This document shows, piece after piece, positions 51,713 to 63,710 of a stretch of DNA of 64,000 nt. This stretch comes from Mycteria americana. Taxonomy: Eukaryota; Chordata; Aves; Ciconiiformes; Ciconiidae. The first letter of the stretch is position 1, and every line of letters begins with the position of its first letter. The translations under genes were made by a program, and so were the position numbers. Under the pieces are notes generated by a model. That model did no database searches. It worked only from the letters and a program-made list of their open reading frames with translations, and was not told the origin of the DNA. The stretch spans positions 138,287,077 through 138,351,076 of the forward strand of contig NC_134365.1 in assembly GCF_035582795.1 (NCBI RefSeq), read 5' to 3'.

Positions 51713-52149
51713 GTCTACGTGAGGCACCTGACGTAGGCCATCTCAGCATGTTCTTCGGCTCACGGAAGTGGGGAAGCTGTAAGAAAGTCAGGAGGACGTT
51801 TCGGATACCCCCAAGCGGGGCACAGCACGTGTGACGCTGAGGCGTGCTTCTCACCGTGCACGGGTGCTGTGAGCAGGGAGCAGCGTGCCTCCTCCCCCAG
51901 CCCTGGCTCCGCAAATGCAAATGTTCTGCAAATGCTCCTGTTGTGTGCTAGCCACATTTCTGACACAGTCCTTGACATACTCCCAGGGGCTGCAACAGCC
52001 CCTCAGCTGCAGAATAGATAGCAAAATTTGGCGTGCTAAGCCAGGTCAGCAGAAGGTTGCTTTTCACCCTCTTTCTGCTGACAGAGCGGTGAAAGAGCTG
52101 GGCCCTGTCGCGAACAGCCCTGCTGCTGCAAATGAAGAAAAGAGTGAAG
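51713..52149. other. Intergenic DNA between the CR1 tail and the GLRA2 3' end
   Basis: About 440 bp of unremarkable sequence. No gene or repeat recognised. Confidence 0.7.
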
Positions 52150-52171
52150 GAATGTTAGTACCACATTTAGC

Positions 52172-52177
52172 TTTATT
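52172..52177 (-). terminator. GLRA2: GLRA2 distal polyadenylation signal
   Basis: AATAAA on the minus strand in the context CAATTTCAATAAAGCTAAAT, about 1.2 kb after the stop codon. Confidence 0.5.
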
Positions 52178-53332
52178 GAAATTGAACAAATGCCTTTTTT
52201 TAATAAACCCTTTTACAGCAAGTGTAAAATTTTAATGTTTGATTCATCTTATGTTACAGGTTGTCGTCTTCTGTGTAAGCAAAAATACCATCTTTTTTTT
52301 TTTTTTACTTTTCTACTTTAAAACATGTAGCAAGGATTTGAATAACGTAGATCTGGCACCAAAAGGTAACAGGTTCTGAAAATCACAGTACAGTTTTAAA
52401 ATTCTTAGGTTAATTAATGATATTTAAAATGATAGCCACTTTGAATAAAGATATAAATTAGAGGTCTGTAAACAAGTTGTGTTTACCTATAGAGCTATTG
52501 ATTCCAGCTACAATGAGAGCAGTAATAGAAACTCAATGCTAAACTGAGCTACACCTTTGAGGAAACAAGTTCTTACTAAGTAGTGTGGTACAGGGTAGCA
52601 CAACAGGTAAAATACAGTTTGGCACCTCAAGTTGCATGTAAAATCAGCAGAAATAAAATGAAGTAAGTGCACTGTCTTCCAACAAAAATAAACCGGGCAG
52701 TTTCACTGGTTTTGGAGTGTCAGCTATCAAATAAATCACACGACACACAAGTTCAACCCCAAAATTACAATTCTAGTAAAGCAAGATAATATTAAAATGC
52801 ACACCCACAAGGATAGTAAAGTATAAATCTTTTTTTTTTCTTTTTTTTTTTCCCTCTCCCCTGTCAGTAGAAATAATTTACAACCCACAAAAGGACTCCT
52901 TGGTGAAACCACTAACTACAGACATGGTCATGGAATGTAGCTCAGTAGACTTGTTTCAAATAGAAAGGCAACATTATCCTGAAAAAGTTTGGTCCTCTTA
53001 TAACTCACTGTACTGTAGCCACCACAGTCTTTTGGTAGATGTTTTAGGAGAATTGTTTGTTTTCTGATTCTCTTTTCTTTTGAAAGATAATATCTTGGTG
53101 ATAAAGTTGGGTAAAATTTGGCCCCATTTACAGACGTCTGATCAATGCTGAATCTGGAAGAACAACACTGAGAGTACACAGGGGAAACCTTTCTTGACTG
53201 GTCTCACGGCATCTTTTTTCATGCAATCACTTTTCCATCTATACTTCTTTTCCTCTTTGTTCATTTTTTTTCTTCAGTGTCCTTGGGGGGGGAAGAAACC
53301 CTTAGTCCAAATGACAGAAAGACATTTCACTG

Positions 53333-53338
53333 TTTATT
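53333..53338 (-). terminator. GLRA2: GLRA2 proximal polyadenylation signal
   Basis: AATAAA on the minus strand about 50 nt after the GLRA2 stop. If used, it would yield a very short 3' UTR. Confidence 0.35.
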
Positions 53339-53385
53339 TACATGTGGATCACTTTGGCTAAGAAGTCCTGGCAAACTAGACACGC

Positions 53386-53664
53386 CTACTTCTTGTGAAT
53401 GTCCTCATGCCGTATAATTTTGTATGTAATCCAGTAAAAGATGTTGAAAATGAGGAAGGCGAGTGGGAATGCAGCGCGGGATATTGTATCAATCCTTTTT
53501 GCACGGTCAACAAACTTCTTTTTGATGGAATCTGAATCCTTTGGTGGTGCTGGAGGTGGGTTGGGTGGAGTAGCCTTGACTGCTGTGCCGTCTTTGACTT
53601 GGAGGCAGTGACCCATGCCATAGCCACTGAAATTGAATCGACTCTCACGAGCAACTTCATCTTC
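53386..53664 (-). CDS. GLRA2: GLRA2 last coding exon (glycine receptor alpha-2)
   Basis: The glycine receptor alpha-2 subunit is a Cys-loop, pentameric glycine-gated chloride channel of neuronal plasma membranes, prominent in developing nervous tissue (established). This exon encodes 92 C-terminal residues plus TAG. It opens with the end of the TM3-TM4 cytoplasmic loop ([21 protein letters not shown], then a Pro-rich variable stretch and [17 protein letters not shown]). Next come the fourth transmembrane helix ([19 protein letters not shown]) and the extracellular tail RHEDIHKK. The acceptor is strong on the minus strand (TCTTCTTTATCCCCCAG, then GAA at 53664), phase 0. [17 protein letters not shown] and the Pro-rich stretch distinguish alpha-2 from alpha-1 and alpha-3. 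Earlier exons are not visible and must lie beyond the right end. Confidence 0.97.
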   Translation of the reverse strand, partial: EDEVARESRFNFSGYGMGHCLQVKDGTAVKATPPNPPPAPPKDSDSIKKKFVDRAKRIDTISRAAFPLAFLIFNIFYWITYKIIRHEDIHKK

Positions 53665-54104
53665 CTGGGGGATAAAGAAGACAAATGAGAGACACAATCA
53701 CCTGTCTATCAAGCACACCATATACTTGAGTAGTTGAGGTGCACCCATCCAAAGCACCTAAGCAAATTAGCTGGTTAAGCTACGATACAAAGTCCAGGTT
53801 TCAAAGACAAGCAAGCAATTACAACTCACATAAAAATACAAGGAAATTAGGTGACTGCCAGTGTTTGTGAATCAGAGCTTTAATTTCTCTAGCTATGACT
53901 AAATCAGTTGCCCTGAGCAGCAGGCTGCATCCCAACTCCATAGGGAAAAGACCTGACTTCACAGGTTTCTCATCACTCTCCGTGGGCTTGCTGTGGGGAG
54001 GAAACAACATGGTCATGTTGGTAGCAGGGAGTCTGCTCCGGCCAGGCTGAATTGAATAACCCGGAGATCCAGGGGCCCAAGCTCATGGCAATGAGTATCC
54101 CTGG

Positions 54105-54230
54105 CGCAATCTAACCGCAGCCTTGCACCTCTGTCTCCGATCTACAAAACAAGGACAGATCACGGTCCCTCCTTGCTCACAGGAGTGCTCTGACAATCAA
54201 TACTTCAAAGTGCACTGGGCACTTGGATTT
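54105..54230 (+). mobile_element. MIR-like or related ancient SINE fragment
   Basis: The sequence runs ACCTCTGTCTCCGATCTACA, AAACAAGGACAGATCACGGT, CTCACAGGAGTGCTCTGA and CAAAGTGCACTGGGCACTTG. This follows the ancient amniote SINE order of CCTCAGTTTCCTCATCTGTAAAATGGGGATAAT, CTCACAGGGTTGTTGTGAGG and AAAGCGCTTAGCAC. It is antisense to GLRA2 and strongly diverged. Confidence 0.55.
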
Positions 54231-57200
54231 AGTGGTAACTGGGAGTTAGGTGCAGTAGCGCGAGCTAATGTAGCACCATCTTGCAGAAATCCATTCTCTC
54301 TCTTGTCTGAGTGGGTAATATTTGTTTTTGGAGAGGTGAGTAACTACCACTGAACTTTATCACCATGATAACTGTGTGATGAAAGGTTGTGACTGTGCTG
54401 GTGAATTCTCACTGCCATTTTTCCTGTCTGATAGCACAATAATACACAAGTTAACAGTTACTGGCAGCCCTCCCTGAAGGATTCAAAACCAACAAATGAG
54501 CAGCTCTATTATTTTTCATTCCAGCAGGGATGAATTGTAGGTCCAGCAGCTTGCCCCAGTTAAAGACCTTCTCTTTGACTGACAAATATTTCATTGTTGA
54601 TTTAAAATGACCGCTTCTTGGGCTCACAAGGAGCCCACTCCCTCACAGGGAATACTTCTTCATATCTCTCACTAAACCAGAGCCTTCTGATCTTGACAGA
54701 GAATCAGAGACTGCAAGAAAAAACATCACAGCAGCAAGATATTGAATAAGGAGTACATATGCTGAACTTGGGGGTGGGGAGGGAGGATAATTTACACCTA
54801 TTCAGGATGTAAATCACTGCTCCTTCACAGAAGCACCTCTTTCAATAATTGCGTTTCTCTGTCTCCCCAGCTCCAGCATTGGAATTGAATATATCACTAG
54901 ACTTGCTCTGCTTACCTTGGAGCTGACATGCAAACGTGTATAACTAGTAGTGTGATCCAAGGCTACCAAATGAGAAATAGTCACTCTGACTGCTTATGAC
55001 ATTGAGTGCTTATGGAAGGAGGAGAGGCAGTGAAGAGTGCTTTGGAGCCCCTGTCACTTCAGCCTGAGGACTATTCTACAGTGTGCCCATGAGCAGGTGG
55101 AAAACTGTGGTATTGCAAGGCTGTTTGAGCACTTAGCCAGGGTTTATAGCCCTTTCATTTCAAAAACTCACCATCATGAAGAAAAAGAAGCATGGTCCTC
55201 TCCTTTTTCAATTGTATTTATTCATAGTTTTCAGTCCCTCTGTGAAAACTCTGAAATTCTGCTTGTCCTAGTGATTATAAATATGTAAAGTATTTTAAAG
55301 ATGATCCCACTGAGACCTAAGTTCTGGATAGTCTTGTAGGCAAGGCTTCTCTTGCATGACTTAATAACACCACAAAGTCCCCCAATAATAAAGGGAGGTG
55401 CCTTCCTCGCAGCGCTTTCCCTTTTACTGAGTTTGAAGGATAAAATGCATGCCCAGGACATGAGAGGTGATTAAAAAGGGTAACAGATTTTCAGCAGCTG
55501 TGTTGCCATATGTACTTCATTCATTTTTTAAAAATTTAATTTCTGTTACTCGTGAGAGACCTATGGGAGGAAAGAAAATATACTGAGCTCAAGGCAGGGC
55601 TTGGAAAGTCCCGACTTCCACTGTGCCCTGCTGGGTCACAGCTTTGTCGCGTGGGGCTGAGCAATTCATCTTCAATGTCACGGCCCCGCTTTTGAGCTTA
55701 CACTGCTGTAACTCGAGTGGGAATTCATCTGAGATTAGGGGCAGGGATGTTTAAATCGCATTCTTTCAGGTCTTCAGCACCCAACATTTAGCTGTAAGGA
55801 GCCACTCATTTCTCAATGGGATTTAGAGCTCTGCTTTTTCCCCCACAGACAGTTGGCTGTGCCACTTCTTTCTCACAAAACCCCGAGGGAAGTGTGCCCA
55901 GTCCCCATGCTAGCTTTTTATTTAGGACTGCAGCAGATGTTGATTTACCCTGGGTACAAGAGGTACAGCATTCACCTGGGGTATGAGGAGCACAGGCTCA
56001 GTTTCCTTCTCTGCTTGAGCAGATTTGAATCTCCTTCTCCCCAGTAAATCCCTGGATCAGTTTGTTACTTGTTCTCCCAACATGGAGCTGTTTACTGGTT
56101 GCAAAAAAGCTTGTGTTTATGTAGCTTTTTTTTAAACTTAATCAGAAAAACTTTTTTCAAAGACTAAATAGTTAATCAAGAGAATGGCACTGTGTTTCTA
56201 CCCTGCCACTTGTTTCTATGTTTGATATTACACTCTTACAAAAACTTAGCACTAGAGACACCTAAGCTGTAGCTGTTGCGATCGGCTAAGTGCCACAGGA
56301 GCAAGCAAAGCCACAGTCCTTACAGCCCCACCTCTAGCCCTGGAGGTGCTGTAGATCCATAAGCACCATCTCATTTTCAGTAGTAAAATCCCTCAGGAGC
56401 CAAGGAGTATTTTACTGGTTCTCTGTTCTGCAGTCTGGCACCTGCTTGCCCTCTGACCACTGCCAGCATCTGCAGTCTCATAGGCAAGGCCTGACCCCAT
56501 CAGAGCTCTCCCACCTGACCAGACATCACCTGAAAGACCTCGGGGTAGCGAGGTCTCTGCCCCCTCTGATTAAATTGGCCAATAGTGTTGAAAATTAACC
56601 ACGAAACCCTGCAGAGATCGAGACCCACATGTCTGTGCTAGGAGGATACTTCTCCCATGAGACTGCAGTTGGGCATGTGTCCTATTAGCCCCCTGAGCCC
56701 TCAAACTTGTTCCACCCAAAATGACACAGCAGGGACAGAAAGGCTTCCTTCTGCTGCTGAAGGGAGCTGGGGGTCAACACAAGTGCTGGAACTTCATTGT
56801 CCACCCTGCTTGTGGGTTATCTCACTCCATCGTGGACCATGCCAACAAGCTTTCTCTGAGATGAACCTGCTCCACTGGGGACTAACGCTAAGCACTGTGG
56901 TCATGAGCCATGTGGTGATAGCTGGCCTCAGGAACAATAAAATCCCCAATGTGATTTACTTTAGCAGTATGGATGTAGTTAAAAAACCTGTCTCTAAAAC
57001 ACCATAATCTTAGGGCAAAGCTACAATTTGACATTTCAGATGATCTTCCAACATCATTACATATAAAGGATTTTGGGGAATAGTCATGGAGAAAGAAAAC
57101 CAAATTTAGATCCTTTGACAAAGAGAACCTTTTTTTTTTTTCATGTATCAATATGTGAGATGAAGAACTGACCTCAAGTGCCTTCCCTTAACATAGTGCA

Positions 57201-57991
57201 TATGTCTTCCTTTAGCCTAGAGGCTTGGCGAACTACTGGGAAATCTACCTAGGCTACCCTCTGATGTGGTTGCAAAGTCACTCTTCATTCTCAGGGTCAT
57301 ATTCAGTTCACACCATCTGACATACCCTACCATGGAGCCTTATCCAAAAGCAGTCTTCAGTCTGTGCTGTTCACCAGCTTAGTCACTGCTAAATAGTGCA
57401 AATGACTTTGCAAACATTTCTGTCATTATTTTAATCAGATTACACATAAAATTTACATTCATTTTAAACGAGACATGATCTCACTTGCTTAAATCCCAGG
57501 CTATTTATGTTTTTACAGATTTTAAGACCAAAATCAAATTGCAGTTGGAAGCCACTGGACATCAACTGGAGTGGCAGAATCCACTGCCATTGAAGTCATT
57601 GACTTTATCCTTCTAAAGGGATGTGAAGTTAGTCTTGCCTAGTATGTAGTTATAACTCAATCTGTCCTTGATAAAGACGTGGGGGAAAAGGGTCACAAGC
57701 TAGCATGAGAAACAGAAAAGTAACAAATAGCAAGATGAAATAGTTCTTTTGCTGGTTTCCTCTCAGATGTTCACGCTCCTGAGTATTTTAGAAGAACTAT
57801 CCTTTGAAAACTAATTACAATTCCTGAGATTTGGGCAAATGCTTTCTACAGATGCTTTTTCAACAACATGGGTTTATGTGTATTATCTTATGGTATCACA
57901 CTGAACATGCTTAGGTGTTGGCTATAAACGGTTTCATCAAACAAGAAATATATTTTTCTCAATTTTTAATTTACCTTATTAAAATTATTAA

Positions 57992-58027
57992 ATTATTAAA
58001 TTCATAAAAATTATTAAATTCATAAAA
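57992..58027. repeat. 18-bp AT-rich perfect tandem repeat
   Basis: ATTATTAAATTCATAAAA occurs twice in direct succession (57992-58009 and 58010-58027). It is flanked by more TTATTAAAATTATTA sequence on the left and a partly inverted TTTAATAATTTT on the right. Confidence 0.88.
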
Positions 58028-58959
58028 TTTAATAATTTTCTGTGCTTTACAAAGTGATAAAATGAGATTCTCTTGACTTAGCTTTGCAGTAGGCAATGTG
58101 TAAATCAGGGGGGTTATATTTCTGACATGGTTTTCTTTCTTCATCTTCCATCTTTGTAAAGCTTTTATTTCTACTCCGTCAGGTCTAGAATGTAATCCAT
58201 ACTACCAACTGCACACCAAAGCAATCAGGAATGGGAAAAACACTTTAGAAAATCTAGTCCATTCACTGCCTTGCATGCACAGCTTTCTGTACAATGCATT
58301 CTGAAGTGCTTTGTCCTAACCACTTTTAAATGCTTATCGTCAGCATTGACTCAGTTTTAACAATGAGGAAAATGAGATAGAGGCTGGCTTCAAACAGTGT
58401 ATTTAATTTACTCTCTGATATGATTTATTCATTTAATTTTGCTACTCTTTTTCCAACATATGGTGGGCAAACAATTTAAAAGACTATCTGGTTTAATTAA
58501 ATTTCAAGGGCATAGGAGATTAATTTTAGGTATAGGGTAGAGAACATCAGGGAAATTTTCCTTTTGGCATTCATAAGCACAAAGTTAGAAAACCACAATA
58601 AATTCAGTCTTGAATGCAAAATGGAATCAATAGGAATTAGACACCAAAATAGCTTTGGAGACTTCATTCCTAAATCATCTTTATGATTTTGAGACACCTC
58701 CCATCTCTCAGTGCTTTACATAATTCACGGTGTGGTTTTGTAAAGACAGTGGTGCTCACATGGGTTCAGTTCTCAGGAGTCATTGCGTATGTGGATGAAG
58801 GTAGTTCAGCTGAGAAGCATGCTTGGACTTCCAAACCCTCTTTGGTTCTCCACAGAAGGCTCTTACAAAGCTAAATTGTCAGGAGATGAGAGGGAGGGTC
58901 CTTTCATAGATTAACTGTTTAAAAGGCAGTAATGGAGTTTAGGAGTAAAAGATCGATTT

Positions 58960-59800
58960 CATAACTGAGGGAATCACTGGAGAGGATCCCCAAGAACCTG
59001 TGCGAGAACCAGTAACAAGGAAAAAATTTATAAATGAGCTGGGACAAAGGTTCCCAAGGGAACGTACGCAGGTGAAACAGGCTATTCAAAGCGGACAAAT
59101 CTAAGCCAGGCTTTCCAGAAGGATTTCTAAATGCTGAGTGACTCAGTAACAAAATGGCAGTAAGTGAAATACAGGACCGATAAGTGCAAGGTAAAGCCCA
59201 TTGCAAAAGATAACCCTAATAATTACACATAGACAGTAATGGGCTCAAAATTGGTTCTTTCCCAGGTGGGAGTTTGGGGAATTCCCACGTAGATGATTCT
59301 GACATTAGTCCTCTGCTGAGCAGCCATCAGGCAACGGACAAACGAAACAGAAAACATCGTTCTGACACTTTATCCACTCACAGTGTGATCAGTTTTTGAA
59401 CACGAGGAGCATTTCTGGTCACCCAAACTCAGTAAAGCAGAATTAGGTAAAATACAAAGGGGAGCAGCAAGGATGATAAAAAACTTTTTCTGCATGAGGA
59501 GAAACAAAGCAGATGAGATTTCTTCAGCTCAGAAAAGCTGTGTTTGGGGGTGGATATCACAGAGGTCATAAAATCATGGTGAATATTAATAAATGGAAGG
59601 AAAGGGAATAGGTTATGGGTTTTTTTGTATATATATATTTTTTTCAAGGCAGGAAAGAGGATAAAACACAATGACACTATGAGGGAGAAAAGAACTTATT
59701 TTTTAAAAGGAAGTTATCTTTCATTTACCTGTGTAAATCATTGTGTGAGAACATTTCAGAGGATGAAAATAGCACAATGGCACAGATTCATAGGTCCATG
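58960..59800 (+). mobile_element. Decayed ancient CR1-like LINE
   Basis: Recognisable in pieces. AAATGGCAG...ACCGATAAGTGCAAGGTAAA with GCCCATTGCAAAAGATAACC matches the CR1 reverse transcriptase region for KCKV-type residues. TTCTGGTCACCCAAACTCAG, AATACAAAGGGGAGCAGCAA and GGATGATAAAAAAC correspond to the WSPH...KVQRRATKMI section. ATATCACAGAGGTCATAAAATCATG matches the M-EVYKIM section. AAAAGGAAGTTATCTTTCAT with AGAGGATG marks the 3' untranslated part. All frames are broken. It is much older than the CR1 at 6036-7217 and antisense to GLRA2. Confidence 0.75.
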
Positions 59801-61204
59801 TGCACCTATTGAAAGTGCAACCTACTTCATGCAGAAGTGCACCCTTGGTTGATTATTTTCAGAACACAGAAAAGTCCTTCTAGGTTTGTCTTGGAGCTTT
59901 TAAATACAATTTCTCTCAATATCCATGCCAGACCACTGCTGGAGAAAGGGTCCTGGAGCAGAGGCCATTCCTTCTCACCAAATATGGCATGTCCTATGGG
60001 ACTTCAGGTCTTCCACCTCTTGATAATGTGCCAGGAGCTGGAGCTAATGTTGAAATATCCTGCGTTTCCACTAGTTTTTAGTATTTTGAGTGTCATTTTT
60101 TCCTCTTCACATAGTTCTGCTTTGAAGCTAAATCCTGCTGATGCAGAAAGAGACGTCTCTTACATAGCAAACCTATGCGTCCCTGTTCCTTAGACAGGCA
60201 GAAGAAGCAAAGTTGGAGCAAGCTCTGGTGGCATTTGGTAATAAAGAGTCACTAACAGACTCCTCTAATTTGTTCCCCCCTGAAGAGCCCTGGATCTCAG
60301 CTCACCCAAGCCAGATGCCATTCCCACTCCTCCTTCATCCAGGCTTCAGAGGAGCAGAAGGTGATGTAAAATTGTCAGTTTCTCACTTCAATCCTGCCCA
60401 AAGTATAGATCAAACACGTCCCAGAATTTGGCCTCATAATTGATTTTTCTAAATTTTCACCAAGGTGTTTAATCAAAAATATAAGCAGACTCTGACCGAT
60501 CTTACTGCTTGATGCTGCTCCATCAGAACCCACCATTCTGTGTGCGATAGTGGCATTCACCCCTTTTCTACTTCTCTTAACACCGATTTTCCTGCTCACT
60601 GAGGTTTGCTTTTTCTCTCATTTGGACACTCATGCCTTATAAAATCTAAGTAAAACCAACCTTTTATTATAAATAGCACCGATATTTTAATTTATGTAAG
60701 AGAAATTGGTCATTATTGTCTTCAGTAAGTGTTTCCAATGGACAAATTTAGGTTTGTTTTAGAAAGCTGTGTTTAGTAACACCTCCTATCTCCAATAAAC
60801 AGCAGAAGAATCTCTGAAGCATGAGTGATTTACTTATTCTGTAAGAACAGCAAGTGAACTGTTGTTAATACAATAATGACATGGTAGTTAATGTGGCTTA
60901 GCCCTCTTTGAGTAGGAATTGAACATTATCCAACTGAAAGAGTAACATAATTTAAACATGTTGTGGAGCAAAAATATTTTCCTGGCTTGAAATATCTTTA
61001 AGTGGAATCTAAATTTTTCAAGGATTACTTTAATAATAAAGATTATACAGTCAGTAAGGGTGATCGGTTTGCTACCAACAAAAAAAGATTTTCCTTTTTC
61101 TTAGTAAAGCATGTCTTCCTTCTCTCAATTTTGCAAACACAGTTAATGTAAATTCCTTATTCAATTTCATGTTTTATATATAATATAATTAATATTTTAA
61201 TTAT

Positions 61205-61215
61205 GGGGGGGGGGG
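61205..61215. repeat. G11 homopolymer
   Basis: Eleven consecutive G within otherwise very AT-rich DNA in the GLRA2 intron. Confidence 0.9.
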
Positions 61216-62605
61216 AGAACCAGATGAATTGCTGTTTTGCACAGCCTCGTAAAGGTTATGATAGAGTTATAGCTCCTAAATAACAGCAGATCTATTCCTG
61301 ACACAGTCTTTTGGTTTCCCTTTGTTTTAAATGAAAGTAATGCCTTAAAATATCCAGACCCAGTGACCTGTGAGTGTCCTATAGACATCATCTGCCTGGG
61401 TATTAAATCCTCTCAGGACAGTGCAGTCTGGAAACTTGACTGCTCTTGGATAACTCTTCTGCCAGTCTCTCCCTGCTGGAAGAAGAGGTTGGCCAGTTTA
61501 TCAGTGGGAACAGCACATTAGTCTATTTTACATCAGACAAATAGAAGTTAATGACCTATATTTGAAGGATAATCTGCTTTGATCAGAAATCTGTCGGATA
61601 CAGGGCAACCAATTTCTGCTCATGCTGTCTGCATGCAAGGCTGAGCAAACTGCAAAGCTAGTGTTTAAATATGTGACTATTTCAGCTAGAACATGGAATA
61701 GCAGTTAATGGGCACATCAAAGCAAAATAATGTAAAGCAAGACTATATTTGCTAAAATTTTAGAACCTCAAGAACCTAAAACTCTGAGGGAAACCTACCT
61801 AAAATTCACATTTCCCACTTTCTCTTGCTCTCTGCAAAACATCTGCCCCAGGAGAGATGAGACGCGGCACAGACCCTCTCACCTGCCTCCTGTTGCCAAT
61901 GTTCAAGCCCCAGCCTCAGACTTCAGCGCTCTCCTGCCCTGAAACCTGCTGCAGGGCCAACACCACCTGGCAAGTCCCATCCCGGGACAAGGGCGTGCGC
62001 TGCCCCGGCTGCGTGACAGGCTTGGGCAACCGGCCACCGCAGCCCGTGGGGCAGCCGAGCTCACAGCCCCCAGTCGCGGACAGGGACATCTGAGCACCTG
62101 CCCCCCAGGGTTTTTCCCATCAGGTTCCCTGATGCTTTTCTCCAGGCAGATTTAAATATTTTGGGGAAGATCGTTTTAATTGCACCTCTGCAAAATTTCT
62201 CACTGGTCTCTGCCTCAGCTGTAATCATCTTAGATCACTTTATTAGAGCACCCCTGTGCCCTGACCGTGGCATCTCACAGTACCTCATTTGTTAAAGAGT
62301 CAAAATTAAAAAAAAAAAAAGAAGAAAAAGAGTGTATATGTGCGTACAGGGCCCATAAACAGCACTCGTGATTTGATTCATGCAGATTACTCTCTAGAAC
62401 AACGTATTGCCGGGGATTTTTTCAGGCTCATGTTTTGATTCCCTCAGCTCCATCAGTTTTCGGGGCCAATCTGCAGTCCAGCCCACAGCAGGCCAGCGAC
62501 AGTGGACGCCGTCCTCCCTGCCTGGGACAGGGCTTGGGACGAAGCGTTGGGACCTGTGGCATCCATGCCCCTCGCTGGGCACTGGCTGTCTCCTGCTCGG
62601 TGCAT

Positions 62606-62731
62606 GGAAGGGGCAGGGGCAGGGGCAGGGGCAGGGGTAGGGGCAGGGGCAGGGGCAGGGGCAGGGGTAGGGGCAGGGGCAGAGAAAGGGGAAGGGGCAG
62701 GGGAAGGGGCAGGGGCAGGGGAAGGAAGAGG
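62606..62731. repeat. (GGGGCA)n hexanucleotide array
   Basis: About 20 tandem hexamers, mostly GGGGCA with GGGGTA, GGGGAA and GGGGCAGAGAAA variants, over roughly 125 bp. All the G runs are on the + strand, which is the template strand for GLRA2. Runs of four G at 2-base spacing could form G-quadruplexes, and the opposite strand could form i-motifs. The Arg-Gly-rich or Pro-Leu-rich open frames across it are by-products of the repeat. Confidence 0.95.
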
Positions 62732-63629
62732 GTTTTTTTCCTCTCTTTTGGTGGATTCACTCCTTCAAGCCATTTGCTAAACAAACACCCAGAACAAACC
62801 CCAACAAATGCAGAGGGAGATTACCAGAGATTTCTCAGACAGACTTCATGCATTCAATTTATGCAAATACTGCACAAAATGAATTAAATATTGCAAATTA
62901 TTTTAATAATTTAAATTCTGTAGCTAAAAATAGTCAAGAATATCTGAATAATCTTAAAGTGTTCACATGCAAATTTTATAAGTTTTGTGTGGGTTGTTTT
63001 TTTTTTTTCCTGAGGAGACAAGCCAACTGATAAATAAACGCCTTCCTTTTCCAATTATCAGTTCTTAATAGCAGACTTCCAATAAATAATGTTTTGGGGT
63101 TGGTTTCCTTTTCTTATCTTCTATTACACAAATTATCCTTTCTGGCTTTGCATATCATTTAGTTCTTGTCGTTAGCCAAGATCTTAGTCTGAATTTCTCT
63201 AGCTGTTTTTACATAACACTGAAGTGTGATTGGGTTAAACAAAGTATTTGCCAGCTATCTGCACTTCAAGCTTGTTTCTAAAATTAAATTGTTGCATCTT
63301 AGAAACATCTTGACTGTTTGATTGTATTAGAAATTTACTACACAAATAGACTTCTGTATTTTCATTTTGATTTGCTTCTATGAGGGTTGCTCTATAAAAT
63401 TCTGATACTATTTATTCACAGCAAAATAAATATTCATCATGAGGTAAAAATCAATGGCACTCAGTGCTACAGCAACTTGATAGTGCAATCTTTACACAGA
63501 ATTGTTGGGGTTTTTTTTCTCATCTGGTAAGTAATAAATCCACAAATCCTACAAGGTCATTGGAAGTATGCATACAACGGAAATGAAATAAGATTTCATT
63601 TAAAATGGGTTTGATAGTTTTACTGTATT

Positions 63630-63710
63630 ACACACACATAAATATACACACTCGCACAGTCTGTATACACCCACACATGCAGATATGTGTACATGCATGT
63701 ATACATGTGG
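63630..63710. repeat. Imperfect (CA/TG)n alternating purine-pyrimidine tract
   Basis: CACACACATAAATATACACA, later ACACCCACACATGCAGATAT and GTGTACATGCATGTATACAT. It is a degenerate CA/TG/TA alternating stretch in the GLRA2 intron, with some Z-DNA potential. Confidence 0.8.

Larger units (their letters stand above)
52150..53385 (-). other. GLRA2: GLRA2 3' UTR (predicted)
   Basis: About 1.2 kb of AT-rich DNA lies directly downstream of the GLRA2 stop on the minus strand. It includes two A-rich mRNA tracts (T runs on + at 52293-52306 and 52830-52851). An AATAAA on the minus strand (TTTATT at 52172-52177) would place cleavage near 52150. An earlier AATAAA (TTTATT at 53333-53338) lies only about 50 nt after the stop and could give a much shorter UTR. 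The extent is inferred. Confidence 0.55.

Noticed and set aside
15110..52149. tRNA, snRNA, microRNA or CRISPR-like structures
   Set aside because: No tRNA A/B box pair, snRNA motif or regularly spaced repeat array was recognised. The hairpins found lack evidence of being RNA genes.
58355..58395. AACAATGAGGAAAATGAGATAGAGGCTG as a MIR core fragment
   Set aside because: The resemblance covers fewer than 30 bases and does not continue on either side.
62428..62887. Arg-Gly, Ala-Gly and Pro-Leu repeat open frames
   Set aside because: They are direct translations of the GGGGCA array. They carry no flanking coding signal and lie inside a GLRA2 intron.
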